Notes: generated from the sequence alone by a model not told the origin. 64,000 bases of DNA from Atopobiaceae bacterium (GCA_017545665.1 JAFWKQ010000115.1:18667-82666), one strand, 5' to 3'; shown: positions 41,542 through 51,464, counted from the first letter of the stretch. Numbers and translations are program-made.

Positions 41542-42990
41542 ATGGAAGCTACATATGATGTTGTGGTTATTGGTGCGGGCGTATCGGGTTGCGCGGTTGC
41601 CCGAGAGCTCTCGCGCTACAACGCGCGCATATGCGTCGTAGAGCGCGAAGAGGATGTGTGCTGCGGCACGTCCAAGGCCAACTCTGCCATTGTGCACGCA
41701 GGGTTTGATGCCCAGACGGGCACGCTCATGGCGAAGCTCAATGTGGAGGGCAACGAGCTTATGTGGCAGCTCGCCGAAGACCTTGACTTTAAGGTGAGGC
41801 GTTGTGGCTCCCTGGTTGTTTGCACCGACGAGAAGAGTCGGCATGGCCTGGACGAGCTCCTTGCACGTGGCGAGGCAAATGGTGTCCCAGACCTTAGGAT
41901 AATCGAGCGGGACGAGCTCAAGGAGATGGAGCCAAACATCTCGGACACAGCCGTTTGCGCCCTGTGGGCACCGAGTGCCGGCATTGTGGACGTCTTTGGG
42001 CTCAACATCGCCTTGGCCGAGAATGCCGCGCAAAACGGCGTTGAGTTTGTCTTCAACGCCGAGGTGATTGAGGTCGCGCGGCAGGCAGATGGCACGTGGC
42101 TGGTTAAAACCGACGTTTGCGACCTGCGTGCGCGCTGCGTGGTGAACGCTGCCGGCGTGTACTCGGACGCAATCCATAACATGGTTTCAGACGAAAAGAT
42201 CCAGATAATCCCTCGCAAGGGTGAGTACATGTTGCTCGATACCACGGCGGGATCGCACGTGAGCCATACCATCTTCATGCTGCCCACCAAAATGGGGAAG
42301 GGCATTTTGGTGAGCCCGACGGTACACGGTAACCTGCTGGTTGGACCGACTGCGAGCGACGTGGAGGATCGGGAGGGAACCGATACGACGGCGGAGGGTT
42401 TGGCTGAGGTGGCGAGCAAGTGCGCGCTTACGGTGAAGGACGTTCCGTTGCGCGAAGTCATAACGAGCTTTGCTGGCCTGCGTGCACATCAGCCTGGCCA
42501 CGAGTTCATTATTGGTGAGGTGGCGGGTGCCCCAGGCTTCGTGGACTGTGCGGCAATAGAGTCGCCGGGCCTTACCTCGTGCCCGGCAATTGGTCGCATG
42601 GTGGCGGATATAGTAAGGTCGCTCCTAGGCCTTGTCAACAAGCCCGATGGGAGCTGGGTGGCAAAGCGCAAGGGGTTCGTGACCTTGGAGGGGGAACCTC
42701 TTGAAGTGTGGGCGAGTTTGGCCAAGCAAGACAAGGCATACGGAAACGTCGTCTGCCGCTGTCGTCACGTTACCGAGGCGCAGATCGTGGATGCCATCCA
42801 TAGGCCTTTGGGAGCTCGGTCGCTTGATGGCGTCAAGCGTCGCGTAACGGCGGGCATGGGGCGCTGCCAAGGCGGGTTCTGCTCGCCCAAGGTCATGGAG
42901 ATTCTCGAACGAGAGTTGGGCATGGCGCCTGAGGACGTAACGAAGGCAGGCTCCGGTTCGGAGCTCCTGGTACAAGAGGGGGGTGAGTAG
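41542..42990 (+). CDS. FAD-dependent oxidoreductase, GlpA-like, with C-terminal BFD [2Fe-2S] domain
   Basis: A 482-residue protein. An N-terminal DAO-type FAD domain (VVVIGAGVSGCAVARELS; KANSAIVHAGFDA) of the glycerol-3-phosphate dehydrogenase/L-2-hydroxyglutarate oxidase type is followed by a C-terminal BFD-like iron-sulfur domain (about 410-465, VCRCRHV...GMGRCQGGFCSP, four Cys). This matches the anaerobic GlpA-like proteins that stand beside a second flavoprotein and a DUF1667 protein in Firmicutes and actinomycetes. GGGGGGAG precedes the ATG at 41542. The substrate is likely glycerol 3-phosphate, but no glpK or glpF is nearby to confirm it. It overlaps or abuts the next gene. Confidence 0.85.
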   Translation: MEATYDVVVIGAGVSGCAVARELSRYNARICVVEREEDVCCGTSKANSAIVHAGFDAQTGTLMAKLNVEGNELMWQLAEDLDFKVRRCGSLVVCTDEKSRHGLDELLARGEANGVPDLRIIERDELKEMEPNISDTAVCALWAPSAGIVDVFGLNIALAENAAQNGVEFVFNAEVIEVARQADGTWLVKTDVCDLRARCVVNAAGVYSDAIHNMVSDEKIQIIPRKGEYMLLDTTAGSHVSHTIFMLPTKMGKGILVSPTVHGNLLVGPTASDVEDREGTDTTAEGLAEVASKCALTVKDVPLREVITSFAGLRAHQPGHEFIIGEVAGAPGFVDCAAIESPGLTSCPAIGRMVADIVRSLLGLVNKPDGSWVAKRKGFVTLEGEPLEVWASLAKQDKAYGNVVCRCRHVTEAQIVDAIHRPLGARSLDGVKRRVTAGMGRCQGGFCSPKVMEILERELGMAPEDVTKAGSGSELLVQEGGE

Positions 42991-42991
42991 C

Positions 42992-44269
42992 GTGGAGAGG
43001 CGCGACATCGTTATAGTTGGTGGCGGTCCCGCTGGGCTCGCGGCTGCCATCTCGGCATACGAGCAGGGTACGACCAACATTTGCGTGCTTGAGCGCGATG
43101 TGCAGCTGGGCGGCATCCTAAACCAATGCATCCACAACGGATTTGGCCTGCACACCTTCAAGGAGGAGCTCACCGGTCCCGAGTATGCGCTGCGCTACAT
43201 CAAGCGCGCGAAGGAACTGGGCATAGAGTGTCGCATGGGTACCATGGTGCTCGACGTGTCGGCAGATCGCGTGGTTACCGCCGTAAACGAGCGCCAGGGC
43301 GTCTTTAGCATTCAGGCGGGTGCCGTCGTGCTTGCCATGGGATGTCGCGAGCGTCCGCGCGGCGCCCTCAACATTCCGGGATTCAGGCCTGCGGGCGTCT
43401 ATACCGCCGGAACGGCGCAACGCCTGGTCAACATCGAGGGACAGATGCCTGGCCGTGAGGTGGTCATTCTTGGTTCGGGAGACATCGGCCTCATAATGGC
43501 ACGCCGCATGACGCTCGAGGGGGCGCATGTGGCCTGCGTCGCCGAGCTCATGCCCTATTCGGGCGGTCTCAAGCGAAACATAGTCCAGTGTTTGGACGAC
43601 TACGGGATTCCTCTGCTCTTGAGTCACACGGTTACGCGTGTGGAGGGCAAGCGTCGCGTGGAGGCCGTGTGGGTGGCACAGGTGGATGAGTCGCTGCGAC
43701 CCATCTCGGGAACCGAGCGGCGCTATGCTTGTGACACGCTGCTTCTCTCGGTTGGCCTGCTTCCCGAAAACGAGCTTTCCAGAGGCGCCGGCGTGGAGCT
43801 CTCGCCGATTACGCGCGGGCCCGTAGTGGACGAGCATCTGCAAACGAGTGTGCCTGGCGTGTTTGCCTGCGGAAATGTGCTGCACGTGCACGACTTGGTG
43901 GACTATGTGAGTCAAGAGGCAGCCGCAGCCGGCGTCTCCGCCGCTCGCTATGCCCAAGGGTCAAGGCAAACGCGCGAGGCAGACAAGAGCGCCGCTCGCA
44001 TACCGGTGCTTGCGCAGGATGGCGTGCGCTATACCGTGCCCTCCTCGATTTCGCCCGACCTCATGGACGACAAGCTCACCGTGCGTTTTCGTGTTGACAA
44101 TGTATACAAAGACCGCTTCGTGTGTGTGTATTTGGGAGAGGATCGCATCTCGCATCGCAGGAAGCGCGTCCTGGCACCTGGTGAGATGGAGGAAGTCGTG
44201 CTCAAGAAGACGGACCTCACGTCGCGTCCCAACATCGATCGCATTGTTGTAAAGCTCGAGGAGGAGTAG
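42992..44269 (+). CDS. NAD(P)/FAD-dependent pyridine nucleotide-disulfide-type oxidoreductase
   Basis: A 425-residue flavoprotein, second subunit of the GlpA-like complex. Dinucleotide-binding motifs are IVIVGGGPAGLAAAISAYE at the N-terminus and VVILGSGDIGLIMARRM in the middle; VFACGNVLHVHDLVD is the FAD-binding C-terminal signature. The cysteine pair of disulfide reductases is replaced (LNQCIHNGFG), as in this subfamily. GTG at 42992 is chosen because GAGGGGGG lies about 10 bases upstream; GTG at 42983, overlapping the previous stop, is an alternative. The next gene begins two bases after its stop. Confidence 0.88.
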   Translation: MERRDIVIVGGGPAGLAAAISAYEQGTTNICVLERDVQLGGILNQCIHNGFGLHTFKEELTGPEYALRYIKRAKELGIECRMGTMVLDVSADRVVTAVNERQGVFSIQAGAVVLAMGCRERPRGALNIPGFRPAGVYTAGTAQRLVNIEGQMPGREVVILGSGDIGLIMARRMTLEGAHVACVAELMPYSGGLKRNIVQCLDDYGIPLLLSHTVTRVEGKRRVEAVWVAQVDESLRPISGTERRYACDTLLLSVGLLPENELSRGAGVELSPITRGPVVDEHLQTSVPGVFACGNVLHVHDLVDYVSQEAAAAGVSAARYAQGSRQTREADKSAARIPVLAQDGVRYTVPSSISPDLMDDKLTVRFRVDNVYKDRFVCVYLGEDRISHRRKRVLAPGEMEEVVLKKTDLTSRPNIDRIVVKLEEE

Positions 44270-44271
44270 CC

Positions 44272-44637
44272 ATGGCAGAGGAGAGACGCGAGCTAACCTG
44301 CATCAATTGCCCGCTTGGATGTCTACTCACCGTTACGATCTCCGACGGCGAAGTGATTTCGGTGGAAGGCAATACGTGCAAGCGCGGCGAGGTGTACGGT
44401 CGCAAAGAGGTAACGAATCCCACGCGCATTGTAACCACAACCGTGCCGGTGGACGGTAGTGCCACCGAGCGCATGGTATCGGTGAAGACAGCATCCGACA
44501 TACCCAAGCCGCTCATATTTGACGTGATGGCCGCACTTTCGGGCGTGCGCGCGAAAGCCCCCGTTGCCGTAGGCGATGTGGTGCTGGCTAACGTGTGCAA
44601 CACGGGCGTGGACATCGTGGCCACAAAAGAGGCGTAG
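44272..44637 (+). CDS. DUF1667 protein, cysteine-rich partner of the GlpA-like complex
   Basis: A 121-residue protein. The N-terminal CINCPLGCLLTV and NTCKRGEVYGRKEV give a four-cysteine cluster likely to bind an Fe-S centre or metal. The DUF1667 domain follows (IVTTTVPVDGS...MVSVKTASDIPKPLIFDVM). Such proteins consistently follow the two flavoproteins upstream and probably complete an anaerobic dehydrogenase complex passing electrons to a membrane or NAD-linked acceptor; the exact role is unproven. Last gene of the operon. Confidence 0.88.
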   Translation: MAEERRELTCINCPLGCLLTVTISDGEVISVEGNTCKRGEVYGRKEVTNPTRIVTTTVPVDGSATERMVSVKTASDIPKPLIFDVMAALSGVRAKAPVAVGDVVLANVCNTGVDIVATKEA

Positions 44638-44650
44638 CATACAAGGAAAA

Positions 44651-44680
44651 CCCTAGCTTGGGACCTGTTCCCAACTAAGG
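44651..44680. terminator. Imperfect hairpin of the CCCTAGCTTGGG family after the GlpA-like operon
   Basis: CCCTAGCTTGGGA and TCCCAACTAAGG form an imperfect stem around CCTGT. The arm sequence matches the inner arm of the 37950-38019 element. It lies 14 bases after the DUF1667 stop. Confidence 0.5.
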
Positions 44681-44689
44681 CTGGGTTTG

Positions 44690-44860
44690 CTGAGAATCGC
44701 CACCGTGAGGGTGCGTTTGCCGGGATTGCCCACACTGTGGCTAATTCCGGCAAATCGTGCCGCACCGTTCGCAAAGCCAGCAAACGTTTGCCGAGATTGC
44801 CCACACTGTGGCTGATCCCGGCAAGCCCCGCCGCACCGTTCGCAATTCCCGCAAACTAGA
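44690..44860. repeat. Cluster 2 of the modular intergenic repeat
   Basis: Forward units TTTGCCGGGATTGCCCACACTGTGGC and TTTGCCGAGATTGCCCACACTGTGGC alternate with inverted units reading CCGCACCGTTCGCAA plus A(G/T)(C/T)C(A/C)(G/C)CAAA. About five units lie in 170 bases; the rest of the spacer to 44948 holds the promoter region of the next gene (TATTAT at 44922). Confidence 0.7.
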
Positions 44861-44948
44861 TGCGAGCTTTTGCCGCTGCGCTTTGCGGCAAGGTTGTTTG
44901 CAGCTTTATGCGGCGCTCCTGTATTATGTCTCGATAGAGGAGGGCTAT

Positions 44949-46442
44949 ATGATAAAAGACGCACATGGCAACAACCCGACCAAGGGACTATGGCTTCGGT
45001 TCCTTGTGCTTATCCCCGTAGTCATTGCAATGATTATAATATCCCAAGCGTACATTAGATCGAAGTGCGCCACCTACGATGCGTGGACGCCCGTGTATAT
45101 GGAAGGCGACTACAGCAATCTGAGCCTTGAGGACGTGAAGTGCGAGCATGCGGGTGTGGTGGAACCCGTGAGCGTGCAACGCGGTGCAAACGGCGCGGCA
45201 TGCGTGACGTTTAAGGCATTGTCGGACGGCGAGACGATGGTGAGCTTTGGCAATGTGCAAAAGGGTCCGAAAGACGAGGTCTGGTGGGATTTCCGCGTGA
45301 CGCAAGGTGCCATAATCGAGGGCGGGGTCAATTTCTCGGGCTGGGAATCAGTGCACATTTGCGTTTGTGTATTCATTGCGATTTGCGCCGCGCTCTTTGC
45401 GAGCGTGGTCGTTCGCCTGTGGCGGGCATCGTGGTACGGATACGAGATGGTGGCCGGGGGAGGCGGGTTCGTGTTCTTCGCCTTCCAGAGCGCGTTCTTT
45501 ATCTTGCTTTATTTGCGTGGAAGCTATCTTGAGTTTGCGGACATTGCGTACGACATTACCAATATGGTCTCCTGGTTCGTGTACTTAACCTTTTTACCCA
45601 TGGGCATTCTGGCGGTGCTGGTGTCGATAAGCAACATTTGGCTCATTCGCCACGAGGGGATGCGTCCGGTAAATCTTCTTGGCATTGCGGTGAGCGTTGT
45701 TTATGCCATCGTAATCTTCCTTTGGTTCCATTGGTGGAATATGGGGGCCGACCTGCCCCTTTCGTTTGAGGTGTTGCAAGTGGTGGACTCGGTGCTGGCG
45801 GTGGGCATAACCTTTGGAGAGTGCCTGTTGCTCTCCACCATTGCGTGCGCATGGCTTGCCTCACTCCACGTGCCTCGCCATGGCATGGACTATCTCGTGG
45901 TATTGGGGTGTGGAATTCGCTCTGACGGTACGCCGTCGCCCCTTCTTGCGGGGCGTGTGGACAGGGCGCTTGCGTTCGATCAAGAGCGCATAGGCGCAGG
46001 AGATGCGCCGGTAACCTTTGTGCCGAGTGGCGGGCAAGGTCCAGATGAGGTTATGAGCGAAGCGCAGAGCATGAAGGATTACCTTTTGAAGAAGGGCGTC
46101 GACTCCAACCGTGTTGTGATGGAGGGCAAGTCGAGCACGACGCAAGAAAACATGGCCTTTTCGCGCAAGGTAATAGAGGACCACGCAGGCATGAATGCAG
46201 ATGAGTTGAGCATCGCATTCAGCACCACGAACTATCACGTGTTTCGCGGCTACGTGTGCGCGCATCAGGCTGGTATGGTGGTTGAGGGGATGGCCAGCAA
46301 GACCAAAGCTTACTTTTGGCCGAACGCCTTTTTGCGTGAGTTCGCGGGCTTGTTGGTAACGCAGTGGAAGGGTATTCTGCAGACCTTCCTCATAATTGCA
46401 GTTGTCTATGCCTTTGCCGAGTACATACTAATTCTTAGCTAG
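44949..46442 (+). CDS. Membrane protein with C-terminal DUF218 (YdcF/SanA-like) domain
   Basis: A 497-residue protein. One membrane helix (about 14-34) is followed by an extracytoplasmic beta-rich region (about 35-135), then five to six helices. The DUF218 domain (about 312-470) shows YLVVLGCGIRSDGTPSP, FVPSGGQGPDE, EGKSSTTQENMAFS and the STTNYHVFRG motif. DUF218 proteins act on or near the envelope (SanA, ElyC, YdcF); the substrate is unknown. GAGGAGGG precedes the ATG at 44949, which excludes the longer in-frame start lying in repeat DNA. A last helix anchors the C-terminus. Confidence 0.88.
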   Translation: MIKDAHGNNPTKGLWLRFLVLIPVVIAMIIISQAYIRSKCATYDAWTPVYMEGDYSNLSLEDVKCEHAGVVEPVSVQRGANGAACVTFKALSDGETMVSFGNVQKGPKDEVWWDFRVTQGAIIEGGVNFSGWESVHICVCVFIAICAALFASVVVRLWRASWYGYEMVAGGGGFVFFAFQSAFFILLYLRGSYLEFADIAYDITNMVSWFVYLTFLPMGILAVLVSISNIWLIRHEGMRPVNLLGIAVSVVYAIVIFLWFHWWNMGADLPLSFEVLQVVDSVLAVGITFGECLLLSTIACAWLASLHVPRHGMDYLVVLGCGIRSDGTPSPLLAGRVDRALAFDQERIGAGDAPVTFVPSGGQGPDEVMSEAQSMKDYLLKKGVDSNRVVMEGKSSTTQENMAFSRKVIEDHAGMNADELSIAFSTTNYHVFRGYVCAHQAGMVVEGMASKTKAYFWPNAFLREFAGLLVTQWKGILQTFLIIAVVYAFAEYILILS

Positions 46443-46503
46443 TCTTTATAGAGCACAGCGACTGCTCTTTTGAGACTGGCCAAAGGACAAAGGAGGGGAC
46501 TCC

Positions 46504-49068
46504 ATGGAAATCGACGCATTCGCTCCGGGGTCGCTGGGTTCGCTTTCGCCCGACTTCGAGAACGGAGAGGATCCGCTTGACGGCGAGGAGGCACTCGAGC
46601 TCTTTTTGGAGTGGGTTGAGGCCCGAGGACTTACGCTGTGGGAGCACCAGGAGGAGGCGCTTCTATCGATTGCCATGGGAAATCACGTTGTATTGGGCAC
46701 GCCCACGGGATCGGGAAAGTCGCTGGTTGCTGTGGGCATGTGCTTTATTGCGCTCGCTGCCGACTACACCTCCTACTACACCGCACCCATAAAGGCCCTC
46801 GTGAGCGAGAAGTTCTTTGAGCTCGTGGACCTGTTCGGTCGCGATATGGTGGGCATGATAACCGGTGATGTGGCCATAAACCCAAATGCTCCGGTAGTGT
46901 GCTGCACGGCCGAGATCCTTGCGAACCAGGCGTTGCGCGAGGGGGAGGACACGAGCGTCGCGTGGGTGGTAATGGACGAGTTCCACTATTACGGGGACCC
47001 AGACCGAGGCTGGGCATGGCAAGTGCCGCTGCTCGCCTTGCGAAATACCAAGTTCCTGCTCATGAGCGCGACGCTTGGCGACGTGACGCACATAGCTAAC
47101 TCCTTGGAGGAGCGCACCGGCACCGAGGTGGATCTGGTGCTGGACGCACCGCGACCCGTTCCCCTGTCGTATGAGTTCGTGGAGACGCCGCTGGAGGCAA
47201 CGGTGGAGCTTGCGCTGAGGGCTGGTGACGCGCCGCTGTACATCGTCCACTTTGCCCAGGATGCGGCGCTCAAGAGTGCACAGGCTCTCGCAAGCTACGG
47301 CGTTTCCACCCGCGAGCAGCGCGATGCGGTAAAGGCCGCATGCAAGGGAACGCGCTTCTCAACTGCCTTTGGAAAGACGCTCCAACGTCTTTTGAGTACG
47401 GGTGTAGGCGTGCACCATGCGGGGATGCTGCCCCGCTATCGTCTTCTTGTTGAGAAGCTCGCCCAACAGGGTCTCTTACCCGTTATCTGCGGAACCGACA
47501 CCTTGGGTGTAGGCATAAACGTGCCCATACACACCGTGTTGCTTACGGCGCTGGCAAAATACGACGGTCGTCGGCAGCGCAGGCTCAACGCGCGCGAGTT
47601 CCACCAAATTGCCGGTCGCGCCGGTCGCGCCGGCTTTGACACCGAGGGCGTCGTACTCGCACAGGCCACTCCCTACGACGTGGAGAAGGCAAAGGCGATG
47701 GCCAAGGCGGGAGGAGACCCAAAGAAGGCTCGCCGCATACGCGTGGGAAAGCCGCCCGAGGGCTATGTGGGTTGGAACAAGGGGACCTTCGATCGCCTTA
47801 CTTCCGCCTCTCCCGAACCGCTGCGCCCTCGAATGAAGGTGACGCACTCCATGGTTTTGGCCGAAGTGTGCCAGGGAGGCGACGCGCTGCAGAGGATGCA
47901 CGAGCTCATAGACGTCTCCGCGCAGGACGACGAGCAGAAGCAGACGTTGCACACGCGAACGAACGAGATCTTCGCCACGCTTATGGATGCGGGCGTGGTG
48001 GTACGCGAGGAGCTGCCGGACGGTGGGGCGGACTACTACACGACGGTGGACGTGCCAGACGACTTTGCGCTGGACCAGCCCCTCTCACCTTTTTTGCTGG
48101 CCGCGCTTGAGCTGCTCGACCGTGAGTCCGAAACGTATTCCATGGACGTCGTATCGCTGGTGGAGGCCACGCTGGAAGACCCGTACCAAATACTGAGGGC
48201 CCAGGAGCGTGCCGCACGTGACGAGGCGATGTCACGCATGAAGGCAGACGGCGTGGAGTATGAGGAGCGCATAGACCGCTTGCAGGAGGTAACGTATCCC
48301 AAGCCGTTGGAGGAGCTGGTAACCGCAGCCTTTGCGCAATACTGCGAGAAGGTGCCGTGGGCCAATGACTACGAGCCACACCCCAAGTCGGTGCTGCGCG
48401 ACATGCTGGAGACTGCCTCGGACTTTAAGGGCTACATCCAGCGGTGTGGTATTGCGCGTGCCGAGGGCGTGCTGCTGCGCTACCTCTCCGAGGCGTATCG
48501 TGCGCTTGACCGGACGCTTCCGCTCGATGCGCGCGACGAGAGGCTGCACGACGTCATTGCCTGGCTGGGTCTCGTGGTGCGCTCGGTTGACTCCAGTTTG
48601 GTGGATGAGTGGGCACGCTCAGGCGAGCTTTCCGACGAGGCGCTCGCTCCGCCGCCGGCACCCGACGAGGTCGTGCACGACCGTCGCGCGGTGACGCTTC
48701 TGGTGCGAAACGCGCTCTTTGCGCGCGTGCGGTTGGCCGCCCACAACGACGTGCGGTCGCTTGGCGAGCTTGATGCCGATTGGGGATGGCGTATGCCGCG
48801 CTGGAAGGCGGCGCTGGATGCGTACTTCGAAGAACATGAGGAAATCCTTATTGATGCGGACGCGCGATCAACTTCCTTCTTCATGCTCGATGAGGCGGCC
48901 GAGAAGTCCAACCACACGTGGCACGTGCGCCAGACGTTCAACGACTCAGAGGGCGACCGCGACTTTGGCATCGATGCCCAGGTGGATCTGGATGCCACGC
49001 AAGAGGCAGGCGAAGCCGTCTTCTCCGATTACCGTGTGGGTTTTGTCGAGGAACTGCTGGACCTCTGA
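46504..49068 (+). CDS. DEAD/DEAH-box helicase of the Ski2-like, DUF3516-containing type
   Basis: An 854-residue superfamily 2 helicase. Motif I is GTPTGSGKSL, Ia PIKALVSEKF, II MDEFHYYG (DEFH), III LMSATL, IV-VI IVHFAQDA, GTDTLGVGINVP and HQIAGRAGRAGFD. The C-terminal third (about 420-854) corresponds to the DUF3516-type extension of actinobacterial Ski2-like helicases. Likely an RNA or DNA remodelling enzyme; its substrate is unknown. CAAAGGAGGGGACTCC precedes the ATG. It stands alone and is not part of the defence locus 5 kb downstream. Confidence 0.9.
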   Translation: MEIDAFAPGSLGSLSPDFENGEDPLDGEEALELFLEWVEARGLTLWEHQEEALLSIAMGNHVVLGTPTGSGKSLVAVGMCFIALAADYTSYYTAPIKALVSEKFFELVDLFGRDMVGMITGDVAINPNAPVVCCTAEILANQALREGEDTSVAWVVMDEFHYYGDPDRGWAWQVPLLALRNTKFLLMSATLGDVTHIANSLEERTGTEVDLVLDAPRPVPLSYEFVETPLEATVELALRAGDAPLYIVHFAQDAALKSAQALASYGVSTREQRDAVKAACKGTRFSTAFGKTLQRLLSTGVGVHHAGMLPRYRLLVEKLAQQGLLPVICGTDTLGVGINVPIHTVLLTALAKYDGRRQRRLNAREFHQIAGRAGRAGFDTEGVVLAQATPYDVEKAKAMAKAGGDPKKARRIRVGKPPEGYVGWNKGTFDRLTSASPEPLRPRMKVTHSMVLAEVCQGGDALQRMHELIDVSAQDDEQKQTLHTRTNEIFATLMDAGVVVREELPDGGADYYTTVDVPDDFALDQPLSPFLLAALELLDRESETYSMDVVSLVEATLEDPYQILRAQERAARDEAMSRMKADGVEYEERIDRLQEVTYPKPLEELVTAAFAQYCEKVPWANDYEPHPKSVLRDMLETASDFKGYIQRCGIARAEGVLLRYLSEAYRALDRTLPLDARDERLHDVIAWLGLVVRSVDSSLVDEWARSGELSDEALAPPPAPDEVVHDRRAVTLLVRNALFARVRLAAHNDVRSLGELDADWGWRMPRWKAALDAYFEEHEEILIDADARSTSFFMLDEAAEKSNHTWHVRQTFNDSEGDRDFGIDAQVDLDATQEAGEAVFSDYRVGFVEELLDL

Positions 49069-49112
49069 CGCGTCTCCTCGGGCAGCGAAGCCTGTTTTTG
49101 AGGGAAGGGGGA

Positions 49113-51464
49113 CTACGCGTTCTTGTCAATGCGTCGAACGGCAGCGGTATAGAGTGCGCTTACGGCAAAGCATATGATGCCGCCTACGATGAACGCGATG
49201 ACTCTGGCAACGGAATCTGTGGCACGCACGTCTACGGCAACGATCTTGAGCACGCTCAGCAAAATCACTGCGAGACCGAAGGGACGCAGTGTTTCCAGGC
49301 GCCGCGCGAAGCCAAGCCCAACGCAGGCAAGCGCCGCGAGCATGGCCACAACAGACACCACGGCTCCGCCATCCCGCCCAAGCAGGCCCTGGGCAACGCA
49401 CGTAGACCAAAGCACGAGCATAATGCCACCCAACACCTGCTCGAACCTTTCGCATCCCTGCGAATTGCGTGCAATGTGGACGAACCGCACCACTATCGTG
49501 AGGCATGCAAGAAACGATGTGGCAACGGCGAGTATGGGCGCGAAGGAAAATACGTTTGCATAGTACTGGGGGCCGCGTGAAACAATCGCGACGCAGGTAA
49601 AGCAAACGAGTGCGAATTCGTTGAATCGCAACGCCACGTAGGTCGGATGGGAGAGGCGCAGCCTGCCAGAAAGACCGGCACATGCAATGCCACCGACGAC
49701 GAGCATCGCACTGGCGTGGGCTGCGAGCTCACAGAGTGGGGCGGGCGCACCACACGTGGCCCAAACCGGCCAGAGCGATATCTCAGTACCTATGATGCAG
49801 ACGAGCAGAACGCCGATTGACATCCTGGCGCGCTTCTCTTGCGGCAGAGCGTGACACCAAAGAAAAGCGAGGCAATCTAGGAGCAGCAAGTAGGCTATGG
49901 CAAGAGCGGCAGGTGCCAGTGAATTGAGAAAGCCATAGCCACCGCATATCATGAGCATCGCGTCCAAAGCCAACGATACGCCGGCACCCATTTGCAAGCG
50001 GGGCTCACGAAGCACCGAACCCGAGAGCCACAGTGCCATTGCTACGAGCACAACCAACGGAATCGTTCCGCCGGGCAGTGACTCGACTTGGCGTATGAGG
50101 AGCAAAGCCACGCAGGAGATCGCGCAAAGACTGACTGAGGCAATCGACATGCGAGCATCCAGCATGCGTGCCTTATTGAGGACTAAAGAGAACGCCCATC
50201 GAACCATTACGAAGGCGCATGTTATGAGCGTGACGATCGAGATGTCCAAGCCGATGAGCGATTCGTTGCCCATGCGCAGAAGGGGGAGGTAGACGTCGAG
50301 TCCGAGCGAGGCGAGCCAAAGGACTGAAGAGGTGGCATGTGTGGCATAGTCCGCGTTGGTTGGCCTTTGCCCGTCTTTTGATCGTCCACACACCATGCTT
50401 ATGAATAACGACAGTATGCTCGCAACTACCAGCTGCGTTACCATGGCACAAATATAGGTGGGCCAATCCGACGTGCTGAGGCGATGCCCATGTGACCAGC
50501 TTATCTGCAAGCTCACGAGGATGCATACGGCCATCGAAATGAACGCGGCAGAAAGGCGCGCCCTGCTTTGCGACTTCAGGCATCCGAGCACCACGATGAG
50601 GCATGCCGCAAGCTGATAGCCAACCAGCAGGGGAAGCTGGACGAGTTCTATGCCGCGCGAGTAAGCGAAGCACGTTGATATGGCCATGCCAGCCTGCGCC
50701 ACCACGCTGAGCACGATCGACCGTTGGCGTATGGAAAGCAAAACGCACGCTACGAGCCATGCGAGCAGTAGGGTTGAAGCCAGTGCGTCTGTGAGGTAGC
50801 CAAAGTACAGGTAGGTTAAGAGCAGCGAAACGAACACGGACCCAAGTCCGCAGCCCAGCAATGCCTGCGAGAAGGACGAGCGATTTCGCGTGCTTGTGGC
50901 AAGTCCCGCGATGGTAAGCGCTGCGCTTAGGGCGAAAAGCGACGCACAGCGGATTTCGTTGGTGAGCATGGGCGCCACGAGGACGCCCAAAAAAATGAGT
51001 CCGGCAAAGATGAGCAGTGCGGCCAATACGCCAAGTACGCGCGTTCCAAACAAGTTCTCAAACGACGTTCGCGTGCGCGGACGCTCTTGCTGCGGCGGCG
51101 CTTGTGGCGTATGCGAAGGCTGCTCCAACACGGGCTGCGATGGAGTTCGTTGTGAGGGCATAGTGCTCATTGCGGGCGGCACGGGCCCAGCGTTTGGCAT
51201 AACTGTTGTCCGTGCCTGCTGGGCGGTCCTTACGGATGCAGTCGATGCCTTAGGCATAGCGTTCGGTTTTGCATGCGAGTCAGGCTGCCACGGTGCTTGT
51301 GCGGATGGGGGAGGCGGTTGCCGCGCCGCTGACTTTCGCGAGCCGTTTTGCATCAGCTCGTTGAGGTCACGTTTGAGCGCGCGAACCGTAGAGTAGATGT
51401 TTGCCACCAATACGGTAAGCAATATGAGCAGAACCATAATGAATGCAAGCTGAATCTCTAGCAT
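49113..51464 (-). CDS. DUF2339-like large polytopic membrane protein
   Basis: A 783-residue protein. A first helix (about 4-24) and a short coiled coil (STVRALKRDLNELMQ) are followed by a 110-residue Pro/Gln/Ala-rich cytoplasmic linker. Then come roughly twenty hydrophobic helices, starting with the DUF2339-like FENLFGTRVLGVLAALLIFAGLIFLGVL. The function of this family is not known. AAGGAGGAACC precedes the ATG at 51464, which excludes a 116-codon extension. It diverges from the TetR gene; TTAGCATTAGCGCTAGC repeats near 51479-51496 could be an operator. Confidence 0.85.
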   Translation of the reverse strand: MLEIQLAFIMVLLILLTVLVANIYSTVRALKRDLNELMQNGSRKSAARQPPPPSAQAPWQPDSHAKPNAMPKASTASVRTAQQARTTVMPNAGPVPPAMSTMPSQRTPSQPVLEQPSHTPQAPPQQERPRTRTSFENLFGTRVLGVLAALLIFAGLIFLGVLVAPMLTNEIRCASLFALSAALTIAGLATSTRNRSSFSQALLGCGLGSVFVSLLLTYLYFGYLTDALASTLLLAWLVACVLLSIRQRSIVLSVVAQAGMAISTCFAYSRGIELVQLPLLVGYQLAACLIVVLGCLKSQSRARLSAAFISMAVCILVSLQISWSHGHRLSTSDWPTYICAMVTQLVVASILSLFISMVCGRSKDGQRPTNADYATHATSSVLWLASLGLDVYLPLLRMGNESLIGLDISIVTLITCAFVMVRWAFSLVLNKARMLDARMSIASVSLCAISCVALLLIRQVESLPGGTIPLVVLVAMALWLSGSVLREPRLQMGAGVSLALDAMLMICGGYGFLNSLAPAALAIAYLLLLDCLAFLWCHALPQEKRARMSIGVLLVCIIGTEISLWPVWATCGAPAPLCELAAHASAMLVVGGIACAGLSGRLRLSHPTYVALRFNEFALVCFTCVAIVSRGPQYYANVFSFAPILAVATSFLACLTIVVRFVHIARNSQGCERFEQVLGGIMLVLWSTCVAQGLLGRDGGAVVSVVAMLAALACVGLGFARRLETLRPFGLAVILLSVLKIVAVDVRATDSVARVIAFIVGGIICFAVSALYTAAVRRIDKNA

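Noticed and set aside
46504..49068. Fourth component of the defence locus (Ski2-like helicase)
   Set aside because: It is 5 kb upstream, separated by DUF2339, TetR and metK, and this helicase type is a common single gene in actinobacteria.
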